Part shown: piece after piece, positions 7,363 to 15,633 of the stretch
Layout: each line of letters starts with the position of its first letter
Position numbering within the stretch: position 1 is the first letter of the stretch
DNA from: Pseudomonas abietaniphila
Lineage (GTDB): Bacteria; Pseudomonadota; Gammaproteobacteria; Pseudomonadales; Pseudomonadaceae
Length of the DNA stretch: 64,000 nt
Assembly: GCF_900100795.1 (NCBI RefSeq)
Contig: NZ_FNCO01000009.1
Span: 62,001-126,000, forward strand
Direction: 5' to 3'
Translations under genes and position numbers: made by a program
The notes under the pieces: model-generated
Databases searched by the model: none
What the model was told of the DNA's origin: nothing
The model's input: the letters and a program-made list of their open reading frames with translations, nothing else

Positions 7363-8448
7363 ATGGCTCCTACAGTTACTCAACTATCTACCGTGCCGCT
7401 ATCGGTTCAAGGCGTTGGTAAGTCCTACGGCAAACTGAGCGTCCTCGATGACGTGTCGCTCGGGGTCGAGGCCGGAGAACTCGTATGCCTGCTCGGCCCT
7501 TCAGGGTGCGGCAAAACCACCCTGCTGCGCATTATCGCGGGCCTGGAAAAGCTGGACGCGGGCCGTTTGATACTCGGCAACAAGGACATAACGCGCGCTC
7601 ATCCACACCAGCGCGATTACGGCATCCTGTTCCAGTCCTATGCGTTGTTTCCCAACCTGACCATTGCGCAGAACATTGGCTATGGTCTGAGCACACGCAA
7701 CCTGCTGCACGCTCAAATACGAGAGCGTGTGGAGGAAATGCTTGAACTCGTGGGCCTCACAGCGATTGCAGGCAAGTACCCAGGCCAATTGTCCGGCGGG
7801 CAACAACAACGCGTGGGCCTTGCGCGGGCTTTGGCGCCTTCCCCTTCGTTGCTGCTGCTTGATGAGCCGATGTCCGCCCTGGATGCCAAGGTGCGCGAAC
7901 ACCTGCGCCACGAACTCCGCGCCCTGCAGAAGAAGCTTGGCATCACCACCGTCATGGTCACCCATGACCAGGATGAAGCCATGGTGATGGCGGACCGCAT
8001 CGCCGTGATGAATCAAGGACGGATCGAGCAGTTCGACACCCCGGAAAACATCTATCGCTCGCCCGCCACGCCTTTTGTTGCCAACTTCATTGGCCATGCC
8101 AACTGGCTTGAGTATCAGAGCCTGAGTGATGGCCAGGCTCACGTTGGATCGGTGTCGCTGCAACTCGATAAGCCTCATGCCGGTGGGCCGGGCCGACTTT
8201 TTTGCAGACCCGAAGCGCTGCGCGTCGATAACTTGGCCCAACCCTCGAACAGCATGGCCGCCCGCGTCATCGAAAAACTGTTTCTGGGCAACCGCTACCG
8301 GCTCACCATTGAGCTGGAGCAACTTCGCGGCCAGCACCTTGTTGCAGAAGTCAGCGCTGACCTCAACGCCGTGCAGTTGAACGCTGACCGGGTATGGCTG
8401 ACGTTTCCGCCCCATTGCTTGCGAGCGTTTCCAGGAGTCGGCCAATGA
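7363..8448 (+). CDS. 2-aminoethylphosphonate ABC transporter, ATP-binding protein (PhnT2-type)
   Basis: A 361-residue cytoplasmic ATPase that powers AEP import. It has Walker A GPSGCGKTT (about residues 46-54), the Q-loop FQSYALFPNLT, the signature LSGGQQQRV, Walker B LLLLDEPMSALD and the H-loop VTHDQDEA. A C-terminal TOBE-like domain follows (FCRPEALRVDN onward), as in the iron/spermidine/AEP import group. I chose the ATG at 7363 with AGGGA before it. It overlaps the permease gene by ATGA. The phosphonate substrate is inferred from the binding-protein family and the nearby phnWX. Confidence 0.9.
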   Translation: MAPTVTQLSTVPLSVQGVGKSYGKLSVLDDVSLGVEAGELVCLLGPSGCGKTTLLRIIAGLEKLDAGRLILGNKDITRAHPHQRDYGILFQSYALFPNLTIAQNIGYGLSTRNLLHAQIRERVEEMLELVGLTAIAGKYPGQLSGGQQQRVGLARALAPSPSLLLLDEPMSALDAKVREHLRHELRALQKKLGITTVMVTHDQDEAMVMADRIAVMNQGRIEQFDTPENIYRSPATPFVANFIGHANWLEYQSLSDGQAHVGSVSLQLDKPHAGGPGRLFCRPEALRVDNLAQPSNSMAARVIEKLFLGNRYRLTIELEQLRGQHLVAEVSADLNAVQLNADRVWLTFPPHCLRAFPGVGQ

Positions 8449-10154
8449 CCAGTCTGCGCCTACCCCAGTCGCGTGAGTTGCCGCCTCAGCCCAAGACGAA
8501 TTCGTCTGCGGCTAAGTTGGACCTGCTGTTCAGCGGCGGATTAAAGCTGGTCATGGTGATGGTGCTCGTGGTCGGGCTCGCCCTGCCACTGATCGCCATG
8601 CTGAGCAAAGTGGCCGATGTGCAAAACGGAATTGCCGGCGTTTGGCAGATGCTGTCGAGTTCCCGATTTTTATGGCTGTTGGGCAACAGCATCAAGGTTT
8701 CACTCAGCACGGTCGCGTTGGTGGTGCCCGCTGCGTACCTCTTCGCTTATGCCCTGCAACGCAGCTGGATACCTGGCAAGGCGCTGCTGCGCAGCATCTC
8801 GCTGCTGCCACTGATGGCACCGTCGATGCTCTCGGCCATCGCGCTGATTTACTTGTTCGGCAATCAGGGGCTTCTCAAATCCTGGTTCCCGGACGGCATC
8901 TACGGCTACAGCGGAATTGTGCTGGGCCAAGCGTTTTACAACTTCCCCATGGCCCTGATGATCCTCATCTCCGCGCTGGGTCTGGCAGACGCACGTCTGT
9001 ACGACGCGTCGCTGAGCATGGGCGCGACTCACTGGAAAACCTTCCTGAATGTCACGTGGCCGAGCACCCGGTACGCGGTGTTTGCCGCCAGCTGCCTGGT
9101 TTTCACCCAGACGATCACCAACTTTGGTATTCCCGTCGTGATTGGCGGGGACTATCAGGTGCTGGCGATGGAGGCGTACAAATCAGTGGTGGGCCAGCAG
9201 AAGTTTTCCGAGGGCGCACTGATTGGCAGCATCCTGCTGGTGCCTGCGCTGATCAGTTTTGCGGTTGACGTGTGGATGCGCCGCTTGCGCGGAGGCCAAG
9301 TCAGCAGTCAGGCAGCCGCCTATGTGGCGCCGGACAACGGCCTTCGGGACTCCGTTCTGCTGGTGGCCGCAGGCATTGTCGCCCTCGCGCTGTTGAGCCT
9401 GGTGGTGGTCGCAGTCGGGGCTTCGCTGATCAACTTCTGGCCCTATGATCTGTCGGTTTCACTTCGTCATTACGACTTTGAAACCAATGGCGATGTTGGC
9501 TGGCTGGCCTACCGCAACAGCTTGATGCTGGCCAGCCTGACAGCGCTGATCGGCACCCCGGTGATTTTCACGTGCGCCTACCTCATGGAAAAAACCCGCA
9601 GCGGGTGGCTCGACAATCTGCTGCGACTGCTGTGCATGCTGCCGATGGCGGTGCCGGGTCTGGTCATGGGCCTGGGGTATGTATTCTTCTTCAACCATCC
9701 CGATAACCCGTTGAACGGAATGTACGGTGGCATCGCGCTGATGGTCGTGTGCTGCGTGATGCGTTTCCTGACGCCGGCTCAAATGACGGCGACTACCGCA
9801 CTGCGTCAGCTGAACGAAGAGATCGAATACGCCTCGCTGTCGTTAAAAGTCCCGCTGATCACCACCTATCGGCGTGTCACGCTGCCCATCTGCCTGCCCG
9901 CGCTGCTCGAAGTTTTCCGCTACCTGTTCGTCTCTTCGATGACGTCCGTGTCCGCACTGATTTTCCTCTACAGCCCCGACACCGTGCTCGCCGCCGTCGC
10001 GGTGCTCAACCTGGATGACGCAGGCAACATCGGCGCCGCTGCGGCGCTGTCCTCGCTGATTCTTCTGACCTCGGCACTCGTCTCACTTGCGCTGTACCTG
10101 CTCTCGCGCGGCCTGCTCAGGCATACCCAGCACTGGCGAACCGGGCACGCCTGA
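8445..10154 (+). CDS. 2-aminoethylphosphonate ABC transporter, fused double permease (PhnU2-type)
   Basis: A 569-residue inner-membrane permease that joins two transport domains in one chain, each with about six helices. The two EAA loops that dock the ATPase are seen as ASLSMGATHWKTFLNVTWP (about residue 185) and YASLSLKVPLITTYRRVTLP (near residue 465). The fused form distinguishes this system from the separate PhnU/PhnV permeases. Residues 1-45 are cytoplasmic. The start overlaps the stop of the ATPase gene (ATGA), implying coupled translation, and the binding-protein gene follows after 45 bases. Confidence 0.9.
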   Translation: MTSLRLPQSRELPPQPKTNSSAAKLDLLFSGGLKLVMVMVLVVGLALPLIAMLSKVADVQNGIAGVWQMLSSSRFLWLLGNSIKVSLSTVALVVPAAYLFAYALQRSWIPGKALLRSISLLPLMAPSMLSAIALIYLFGNQGLLKSWFPDGIYGYSGIVLGQAFYNFPMALMILISALGLADARLYDASLSMGATHWKTFLNVTWPSTRYAVFAASCLVFTQTITNFGIPVVIGGDYQVLAMEAYKSVVGQQKFSEGALIGSILLVPALISFAVDVWMRRLRGGQVSSQAAAYVAPDNGLRDSVLLVAAGIVALALLSLVVVAVGASLINFWPYDLSVSLRHYDFETNGDVGWLAYRNSLMLASLTALIGTPVIFTCAYLMEKTRSGWLDNLLRLLCMLPMAVPGLVMGLGYVFFFNHPDNPLNGMYGGIALMVVCCVMRFLTPAQMTATTALRQLNEEIEYASLSLKVPLITTYRRVTLPICLPALLEVFRYLFVSSMTSVSALIFLYSPDTVLAAVAVLNLDDAGNIGAAAALSSLILLTSALVSLALYLLSRGLLRHTQHWRTGHA

Positions 10155-10199
10155 CCCCCGACATTCTTACTGCCAACCTTCCACTTAAAGAGACCTACC

Positions 10200-11222
10200 A
10201 TGATTAAATCCTGGACTACAGCCGTTGCCGCCGTTCTTGGTTTTGGCGTTGCCGCCAGCGCCTTCGCCAGTACAGAACTGACCGTTTACACGGCCATGGA
10301 AAACGAACAGCTGGCCGGTTACAAAAAAGCCTTTGAAGCCAAAAACCCTGATATCCAGATCAAGTGGGTACGCGACTCCACCGGGATCATCACCGCCAAG
10401 CTGCTGGCGGAAAAATCCAACCCGCGAGCCGATGTCATCTGGGGACTCTACGCCTCGAGTGTGGCGCTGCTGGGCAAAGAGGGAATGCTGGAGGCTTATG
10501 CGCCCAAGGATGTGGAGAAAGTCGATCCTCGTTTTCGGGACAAGCAGGTCCCGCCGCTGTGGGTCGGCAACGGGGTCGAGGCGACGGAAGTGTGCGTGAA
10601 CACGGTGGAGGCGAAAAAGCAGAACCTCCCCATCCCGACGAGTTGGGAAGACCTGACCAAGCCGGTGTACCAAGGCAAAATCGTGATGCCTAACCCTGCC
10701 TCTTCCGGTACCGGTTATTCGGCGGTCAATGCCTGGATACAAATCATGGGCGAACAAAAGGCCTGGGATTTCATGGACAGGCTGCACGCCAACATCGGCC
10801 AATACACCCACTCGGGCTCCAAGCCTTGTACCCAAGCCGCCATGGGCGAGTACCCGATCGGCATTTCCCTCGACTTCCGCGCCATCACCCTGAAACGCCA
10901 AGGTGCCCCGCTGGACATCGTGCTCCCTACCGAAGGGCTCGGGCTGGACATCAACGCAGTCGCGTTGATCAAGGGTAGCCACAACCTGGAGGCGGCGAAA
11001 AAGCTGGAGGACTTCGCCGTGAGCGAACAGGCATTCCTGCTGTACCAGCCCAACGCTGCGGCGCTTGCCCGTCCGGAGTTCAACAGCAAGCTGGCGGAGA
11101 TGCCGGCCGCCTACTACGACCGTCTGATCACGGTCGATTTTGACAAAGCCGGCAGTCAGCGTGCTGGTGTGCTGGAGAAGTGGCGCGCTCGCTACGACGG
11201 TAAATCCGAACCGAAGAAATAA
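10200..11222 (+). CDS. 2-aminoethylphosphonate-binding periplasmic protein (PhnS2-type)
   Basis: A 340-residue solute-binding protein with a signal peptide cut after about residue 21 (VAASAFA, then STELTVYTAMENEQ). The mature protein follows the iron/AEP-binding fold: the VYTAMENEQ strand, WGLYASSVALLGKEGM, the hinge segment MPNPASSGTGYSAVNAW and the late GLDINAVALIKGSHN. The SSGTGY loop is where this group contacts the phosphonate oxygens. It delivers AEP to the permease encoded just upstream. Being last in the operon with its own AAAGAG ribosome site fits higher expression of the binding protein. Downstream is a strong stem-loop at 11241-11271. Confidence 0.9.
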   Translation: MIKSWTTAVAAVLGFGVAASAFASTELTVYTAMENEQLAGYKKAFEAKNPDIQIKWVRDSTGIITAKLLAEKSNPRADVIWGLYASSVALLGKEGMLEAYAPKDVEKVDPRFRDKQVPPLWVGNGVEATEVCVNTVEAKKQNLPIPTSWEDLTKPVYQGKIVMPNPASSGTGYSAVNAWIQIMGEQKAWDFMDRLHANIGQYTHSGSKPCTQAAMGEYPIGISLDFRAITLKRQGAPLDIVLPTEGLGLDINAVALIKGSHNLEAAKKLEDFAVSEQAFLLYQPNAAALARPEFNSKLAEMPAAYYDRLITVDFDKAGSQRAGVLEKWRARYDGKSEPKK

Positions 11223-11240
11223 GCTCGGAACTCGCCTCCC

Positions 11241-11271
11241 CATAGCGGCCACACCGCGTGTGACCGCTATG
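11241..11271. terminator. Stem-loop between convergent phnS2-type and LysR genes
   Basis: CATAGCGG (11241-11248) pairs with CCGCTATG (11264-11271), and inside it CACAC pairs with GTGTG around a CGC loop, with one mismatch. It fills the 51-base gap between two converging genes. Neither side has a long T run, so it may be a weak two-way terminator or an RNA-stabilising hairpin. Confidence 0.6.
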
Positions 11272-11273
11272 AC

Positions 11274-12140
11274 TTACGCTGAATCCACACGCCCATCAAG
11301 GGCCATGAAGGCCGCGATCAAGCGCGACTCACTGCGTCGCTCCAGGCACCCGATCATGTGACGGTTGGTCAGCCCCTCGCCCACAATGGGCACCGCGATC
11401 ACTCGCGGGTCGTGGCTCAGCTCGACCGACGACACAATGCCAATCCCCAGATCAGCAGCCACGGCTTCAGTCACCGCTTCGCGACTGTCCAGCTCCAGCA
11501 ACACCCGAGGTTGAACGCCTGCCTGTTCGCATGCCTTATCGAAGGTACGTCGAGTGATCGAGCTCGGCTCGCGCAACACCATGATCTGCTGATCCAACTG
11601 GTTGATGTCGATCCGCTTGCCGGCCAACGAGTGGCCTTGCGGAACCAGTGCGCAGATCTGCGAAGGCGGCATTTCCTGCAAGCGCAGACCTTTGCGCGGT
11701 TCGACCTCAGTCATCACCGCCACATCGGCGTGCTCGGACAACAGCGCTGCCAGGGTTTCCTGGGCATTCCCCAACCGAAGATTGACCACGACCCCGGGGT
11801 ATCGGGCACGCAAGCTGGCGATCATGGGCATGACCCGGTGCGGGCCATCGGCCGCGACTTCCAGACGTCCGGTCAGCAGTTGGCGATTGGACTCCAGCAA
11901 TGCCTGTGCCTCCTCGACCAGTCCGAACATCGCCCGGGTGATGGCCGCCAGCTGAATGCCTTCCTGGGTCAGCTCTACGCGCCTGGCCGTCCGTCGCAGC
12001 AAGGTGATCTGGTAATGCTCCTCCAGCATTTTCACGTGGCCGGTGACCGCGGGCTGACTGATGAACAACCGCGCGGCAGCACGGGTAAAGCTGCCTTCGC
12101 GGGCGACGGCGTCAAATGCGCGGAGTTGAAACAGGTTCAT
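11274..12140 (-). CDS. LysR regulator of aminoethylphosphonate catabolism
   Basis: A 288-residue LysR protein with the helix-turn-helix at residues 1-60 (MNLFQLRAFDAVAREGSFTR, then ISQPAVTGHVKMLEEHYQ) and an effector domain ending GCLERRSESRLIAAF. This type is regularly found beside phnW and the AEP transporter. It starts 106 bases from the divergent phnW gene, the classic layout for control of the adjacent operon. The effector segment LREPSSITRRTFDKACEQ aligns with those of the other two phosphonate-island LysR proteins. AEP or phosphonoacetaldehyde would be the expected inducer; this is inferred. Confidence 0.9.
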   Translation of the reverse strand: MNLFQLRAFDAVAREGSFTRAAARLFISQPAVTGHVKMLEEHYQITLLRRTARRVELTQEGIQLAAITRAMFGLVEEAQALLESNRQLLTGRLEVAADGPHRVMPMIASLRARYPGVVVNLRLGNAQETLAALLSEHADVAVMTEVEPRKGLRLQEMPPSQICALVPQGHSLAGKRIDINQLDQQIMVLREPSSITRRTFDKACEQAGVQPRVLLELDSREAVTEAVAADLGIGIVSSVELSHDPRVIAVPIVGEGLTNRHMIGCLERRSESRLIAAFMALDGRVDSA

Positions 12141-12246
12141 ATCTATCGGCCTGACTTATACCTTGGATAACAACAAACAATTTGCTTGATACCCGGCGCG
12201 ATTGCAACCTGTGCTCCGTACCTTAAGCCACCCCTGAGAAATCACT

Positions 12247-13350
12247 ATGAGCACTGCTGCGCCGATTCTGTTGACCCCAGGCCCCCTCACCACCTCAACC
12301 CGTACCCGTCAGGCGATGATGATGGATTGGGGCTCTTGGGACGGGGACTTCAATGAAATGACGGCCAGCCTGCGTGAGCGACTGCTCGCGATCATCAATG
12401 GCCAGGACTCCCACTATTGCGTGCCGCTGCAAGGCAGCGGCACGTTCGCCGTCGAGGCTGCCATCGGCACATTGGTGCCCCGTAACGGCAAAGTGCTGGT
12501 GTTGGTCAACGGTGCGTATGGGCAGCGACTGGCAAAGATCTGCAGCGTACTGGGCCGCGCCTACAGCACATTCGAAACGGCCGAGGATCAGCCGACCACG
12601 GCAGACGATGTCGACAGACTGCTCACTGAGGACCGCGACATCACCCACGTCGCACTGATCCACTGTGAAACCAGCACGGGGATACTCAATCCGCTGCAAG
12701 CCATCTCGAAAGTGGTCGCAAGCCACGGCAAGCGGCTGATCATCGATGCAATGAGCTCGTTCGGGGCGCTGCCCATCGATGCGCGTGAACTGCAATTTGA
12801 TGCCTTGGTCGCCGCGTCGGGCAAATGCCTGGAGGGGGTTCCGGGCATGGGCTTTGTGTTCGCCAACAAGCAGACACTGGATCAGGCGCAAGGCAATTCG
12901 CATTCGTTGGCGATGGATCTCCACGACCAGAACAGCTATATGGCCAAAACAGGCCAATGGCGCTTTACGCCCCCAACCCATGTCGTCGCAGCCCTTCACG
13001 AAGCGCTTCTGCAATACGCCGAAGAAGGTGGACTGCCGGCTCGTCATCAGCGTTACGCGCAAAACTGCAAAACACTGCTGGACGGCATGAGCGCGATGGG
13101 GCTGAGCAGTTTTATCCCCGCAGACATTCAGGCGCCGATCATCGTCACCTTCCATGCGCCCGACAGTCCGAACTACCGCTTCAAGGACTTCTACGAACGC
13201 GTCAAGGCCAAGGGCTTTATTTTGTACCCGGGCAAATTGACCCAGGTCGAAACCTTCCGCGTCGGCTGTATCGGCTGCGTTGACAGCCGCGGCATGCAAG
13301 GCGCCGTGGACGCCATCGGCCAGGCCCTGCGTGAAATGCAAGCCATCTGA
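12247..13350 (+). CDS. phnW: 2-aminoethylphosphonate--pyruvate transaminase
   Basis: A 367-residue class V aminotransferase that moves the amino group of AEP to pyruvate, giving phosphonoacetaldehyde and alanine. The N-terminus (ILLTPGPLTTSTRTRQAMM) is diagnostic for PhnW, as are LQGSGTFAVEAAIGTLV, the cofactor-aspartate segment LIIDAMSSFGALPID and the PLP lysine in AASGKCLEGVPGMGFVFA (about residue 194). The C-terminal IGCVDSRGMQGAVDAIG also fits. Full length. It is followed after 25 bases by phnX, which takes its product, so the two form a catabolic operon. The divergent LysR is the likely activator. Confidence 0.96.
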   Translation: MSTAAPILLTPGPLTTSTRTRQAMMMDWGSWDGDFNEMTASLRERLLAIINGQDSHYCVPLQGSGTFAVEAAIGTLVPRNGKVLVLVNGAYGQRLAKICSVLGRAYSTFETAEDQPTTADDVDRLLTEDRDITHVALIHCETSTGILNPLQAISKVVASHGKRLIIDAMSSFGALPIDARELQFDALVAASGKCLEGVPGMGFVFANKQTLDQAQGNSHSLAMDLHDQNSYMAKTGQWRFTPPTHVVAALHEALLQYAEEGGLPARHQRYAQNCKTLLDGMSAMGLSSFIPADIQAPIIVTFHAPDSPNYRFKDFYERVKAKGFILYPGKLTQVETFRVGCIGCVDSRGMQGAVDAIGQALREMQAI

Positions 13351-13375
13351 ACCCTCACCTCAGCGGAATCCAATC

Positions 13376-14203
13376 ATGAACTACAACAACCCAGCTAAAA
13401 CCCAGGCACTGATTCTCGATTGGGCGGGCACCGTCGTCGACTTCGGATCGTTTGCGCCCACTCAGATCTTCGTCGAGGCGTTCGCCGAGTTTGACGTAGC
13501 GGTTTCTATCGAAGAGGCACGCGGCCCTATGGGGATGGGCAAGTGGGATCACATTCGCACGCTATGCGACCTTCCGCCGGTCAGCGAGCGGTACAGAAAG
13601 GTCTTTGAACGCGCGCCGAATGACGACGACGTCACGGCCATTTACAACCGTTTCATGCCCTTGCAGATCGAGAAAATCGCGACTCACTCTGCGCTCATTC
13701 CCGGCGCGCTATCGACCATTGATGGCCTGCGCAAACAAGGCCTGAAGATCGGATCCTGCTCCGGCTATCCGGCAGTGGTCATGGAAAAAGTGGTCGAGCT
13801 GGCTCGGCAAAACGGCTATGTCGCCGACCACGTCGTGGCAACGGATGAAGTGCCCAACGGGCGCCCGCACCCTGCTCAGGCGCTGGCCAATGTGATTGCC
13901 TTGGGCATCAGCGATGTCGCCGCCTGCGTCAAAGTCGACGATACGGCGCCTGGCATCCTCGAGGGGCGCAGTGCGGGCATGTGGACCGTGGCGCTGGTGT
14001 GCTCCGGCAACGCACTGGGCCTCACCTACGAGCAATACAAAGCGTTGGGTACAGACGCACTCGCCAGTGAGCGCAGTCGTATCCACGGCCTCTTCGAAGG
14101 CGCTCGCCCTCACTATCTGATCGACACCATCAACGAACTTCCGGCCGTTATCGCGGACATCGACCGACGTCTGGCGGCCGGTGAAGTGCCTCAGGCCTCA
14201 TGA
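13376..14203 (+). CDS. phnX: Phosphonoacetaldehyde hydrolase (first copy)
   Basis: A 275-residue haloacid-dehalogenase-fold enzyme that splits phosphonoacetaldehyde into acetaldehyde and phosphate. The nucleophile is in ILDWAGTVVDFGS (about Asp15). The Schiff-base lysine is in GPMGMGKWDHIRTL. Motif II is GSCSGYPAVV, and the magnesium site is VKVDDTAPGILEG. All features of PhnX are present at the usual length. The start at 13376 begins the domain; an open frame upstream overlaps phnW. It is co-transcribed with phnW. A second copy at 17948 has the same length and no gaps in alignment, with about three quarters of residues identical by eye. Confidence 0.96.
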   Translation: MNYNNPAKTQALILDWAGTVVDFGSFAPTQIFVEAFAEFDVAVSIEEARGPMGMGKWDHIRTLCDLPPVSERYRKVFERAPNDDDVTAIYNRFMPLQIEKIATHSALIPGALSTIDGLRKQGLKIGSCSGYPAVVMEKVVELARQNGYVADHVVATDEVPNGRPHPAQALANVIALGISDVAACVKVDDTAPGILEGRSAGMWTVALVCSGNALGLTYEQYKALGTDALASERSRIHGLFEGARPHYLIDTINELPAVIADIDRRLAAGEVPQAS

Positions 14204-14244
14204 CTGACCCGCTGAGACAGTTCTCAACTCAGCAAGCTCTATCG

Positions 14245-14280
14245 ACAGCCGGTGCAATGCGCATCGGCTGTTTCATATTT
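14245..14280 (+). terminator. Terminator-like hairpin after phnWX
   Basis: ACAGCCGGTGC (14245-14255) pairs with GCATCGGCTGT (14261-14271), 10 of 11 bases with one G-T, around a five-base loop, followed by TTTCATATTT. It lies 41 bases after the phnX stop and 151 bases before the alcohol dehydrogenase, so it separates the AEP operon from the second phosphonate module. Confidence 0.65.
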
Positions 14281-14421
14281 GCAGGCGTGGGCCATTGCCC
14301 AACCAGTTGACGCAACTTTCGCTATCGGCTGGACCGATACAAACCCCGAATCAATCGATTTGAGCATTGCTCGCCACGCCCTGATCATGACTTCCAGAAA
14401 ACAACAACAAGAGGAAGCACC

Positions 14422-15513
14422 ATGCCCGCCCATTTCCACAACCCTGTCGCCACTTACTTTGGCAGTGGCAGCCTAAGCCAGATCACTGCGCTCACCGCGG
14501 GCCAAAAAGTGGCGCTGGTGACGTTCCCCGAAGCCCGCGGTCTGGGATTGATCAAACAGGTCGAAGACTTGCTGGGCGAGCGCCTGGTCTACGTCTTCGA
14601 AGACGTTCAGCCCAATCCCGATGTCAATCAATTGCGGTCGGTCTACGAGCATTTCTGGCAGCACGCCGAGCACTGTGACGTGGTGTTCGCCTTGGGCGGC
14701 GGCAGTGCGATAGACACCGCCAAAGCGCTGATCGTGGGCACCGAATCGGGTCACTTCGATGAGTTGCTGGCACTGCTGGCGCAGGGCAATCCCTTTACGC
14801 CTGCTCACTGCAAAACACTCATTGCAGCGCCCACGACTGCGGGTACCGGCAGCGAAGTCACGCCATGGGCGACGATCTGGGATTCGGCGCAGAAGAAGAA
14901 ATACTCGCTGCACCTGGAATGCACCTGGCCGAAAGCCGCCATCGTCGATCCCGACCTGATGCTCACAGTGCCGGCCGGCGTCACGGTTTCCACCGGGCTC
15001 GACGCGCTGTCCCATGCATTGGAGTCGATCTGGAACGTGAACGCCAACCCGATCTCGGACACTTTTGCCGTTTCGGCCATCGAGGAAGTGTTTCTGTGTC
15101 TGCCGGCCCTGCGCAAGAACCTGCACAGCCAGGAGCTGCGTTCGCGCATGGCACTGGCGGCGCTCAAGGCAGGCATGGCGTTCTCAAACACCAAGACCGC
15201 GTTGGCGCATTCCATCTCCTATGAAATGACCCTGCGCCACGGCTTGCCCCACGGCATCGCCTGTTCCTTCTCCCTGCCTTACGTGCTGGGCCTGGCGTGG
15301 GGCCGTGATCACGAACGTGACCGCGTGCTTCAACGGGTCTTCGGTCCTGACCTGGCCAAGGCTCAGAACCACCTGCAGAACTTCCTGCAAAGCCTTGAGG
15401 TGAAGACTGAGTTCTCTGACTACGGTGTGAGCGATACCGAAGCCCGAGAGATGGTCGAATACGCCCTGCAAGGCGCGCGAGGCAAGAACTTCATCGGCGC
15501 GCGCGCCGCCTGA
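14422..15513 (+). CDS. Phosphonate-associated iron-containing alcohol dehydrogenase (phosphonoacetaldehyde reductase family)
   Basis: A 363-residue group III (Fe-dependent) alcohol dehydrogenase. It has the NAD-binding FALGGGSAIDTAKAL (about residues 91-105), IAAPTTAGTGSEVTPWATI, and the metal-binding stretch GLDALSHALES, with further histidines in ALAHSISYEMTLRHGLPHG. Family members near phosphonate genes interconvert phosphonoacetaldehyde and 2-hydroxyethylphosphonate. In this catabolic setting the oxidative direction is plausible, producing substrate for PhnX. An AGAGGAAG site precedes the start. It begins a second block (alcohol dehydrogenase, MFS, LysR, second phnX) separated from phnWX by a terminator-like hairpin. 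Confidence 0.88.
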   Translation: MPAHFHNPVATYFGSGSLSQITALTAGQKVALVTFPEARGLGLIKQVEDLLGERLVYVFEDVQPNPDVNQLRSVYEHFWQHAEHCDVVFALGGGSAIDTAKALIVGTESGHFDELLALLAQGNPFTPAHCKTLIAAPTTAGTGSEVTPWATIWDSAQKKKYSLHLECTWPKAAIVDPDLMLTVPAGVTVSTGLDALSHALESIWNVNANPISDTFAVSAIEEVFLCLPALRKNLHSQELRSRMALAALKAGMAFSNTKTALAHSISYEMTLRHGLPHGIACSFSLPYVLGLAWGRDHERDRVLQRVFGPDLAKAQNHLQNFLQSLEVKTEFSDYGVSDTEAREMVEYALQGARGKNFIGARAA

Positions 15514-15535
15514 CGGACCCTGCGCAACTACGCTG

Positions 15536-15556
15536 GAACGATCTTGTTCATCGTTC
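15536..15556. terminator. Short hairpin after the alcohol dehydrogenase
   Basis: GAACGAT (15536-15542) and ATCGTTC (15550-15556) form a perfect seven-base stem around CTTGTTC, 23 bases past the dehydrogenase stop and 78 before the MFS gene. No T run follows, so partial termination or processing is as likely as true termination. Confidence 0.4.
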
Positions 15557-15633
15557 TATTTCCTGCTGCACCGTAAAGAGTGCCGACTCGCTGGCTGCCG
15601 CCACGCGAGAGCGAAACAAGAAAGGAAAACACC

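Noticed and set aside
7501..8445. Long open frames opposite real genes (also at 5116-5553, 12295-13341, 17927-18796 and 59853-60767)
   Set aside because: They are antisense shadows of strongly supported genes and follow from GC-rich codon usage; none shows a domain or ribosome site.
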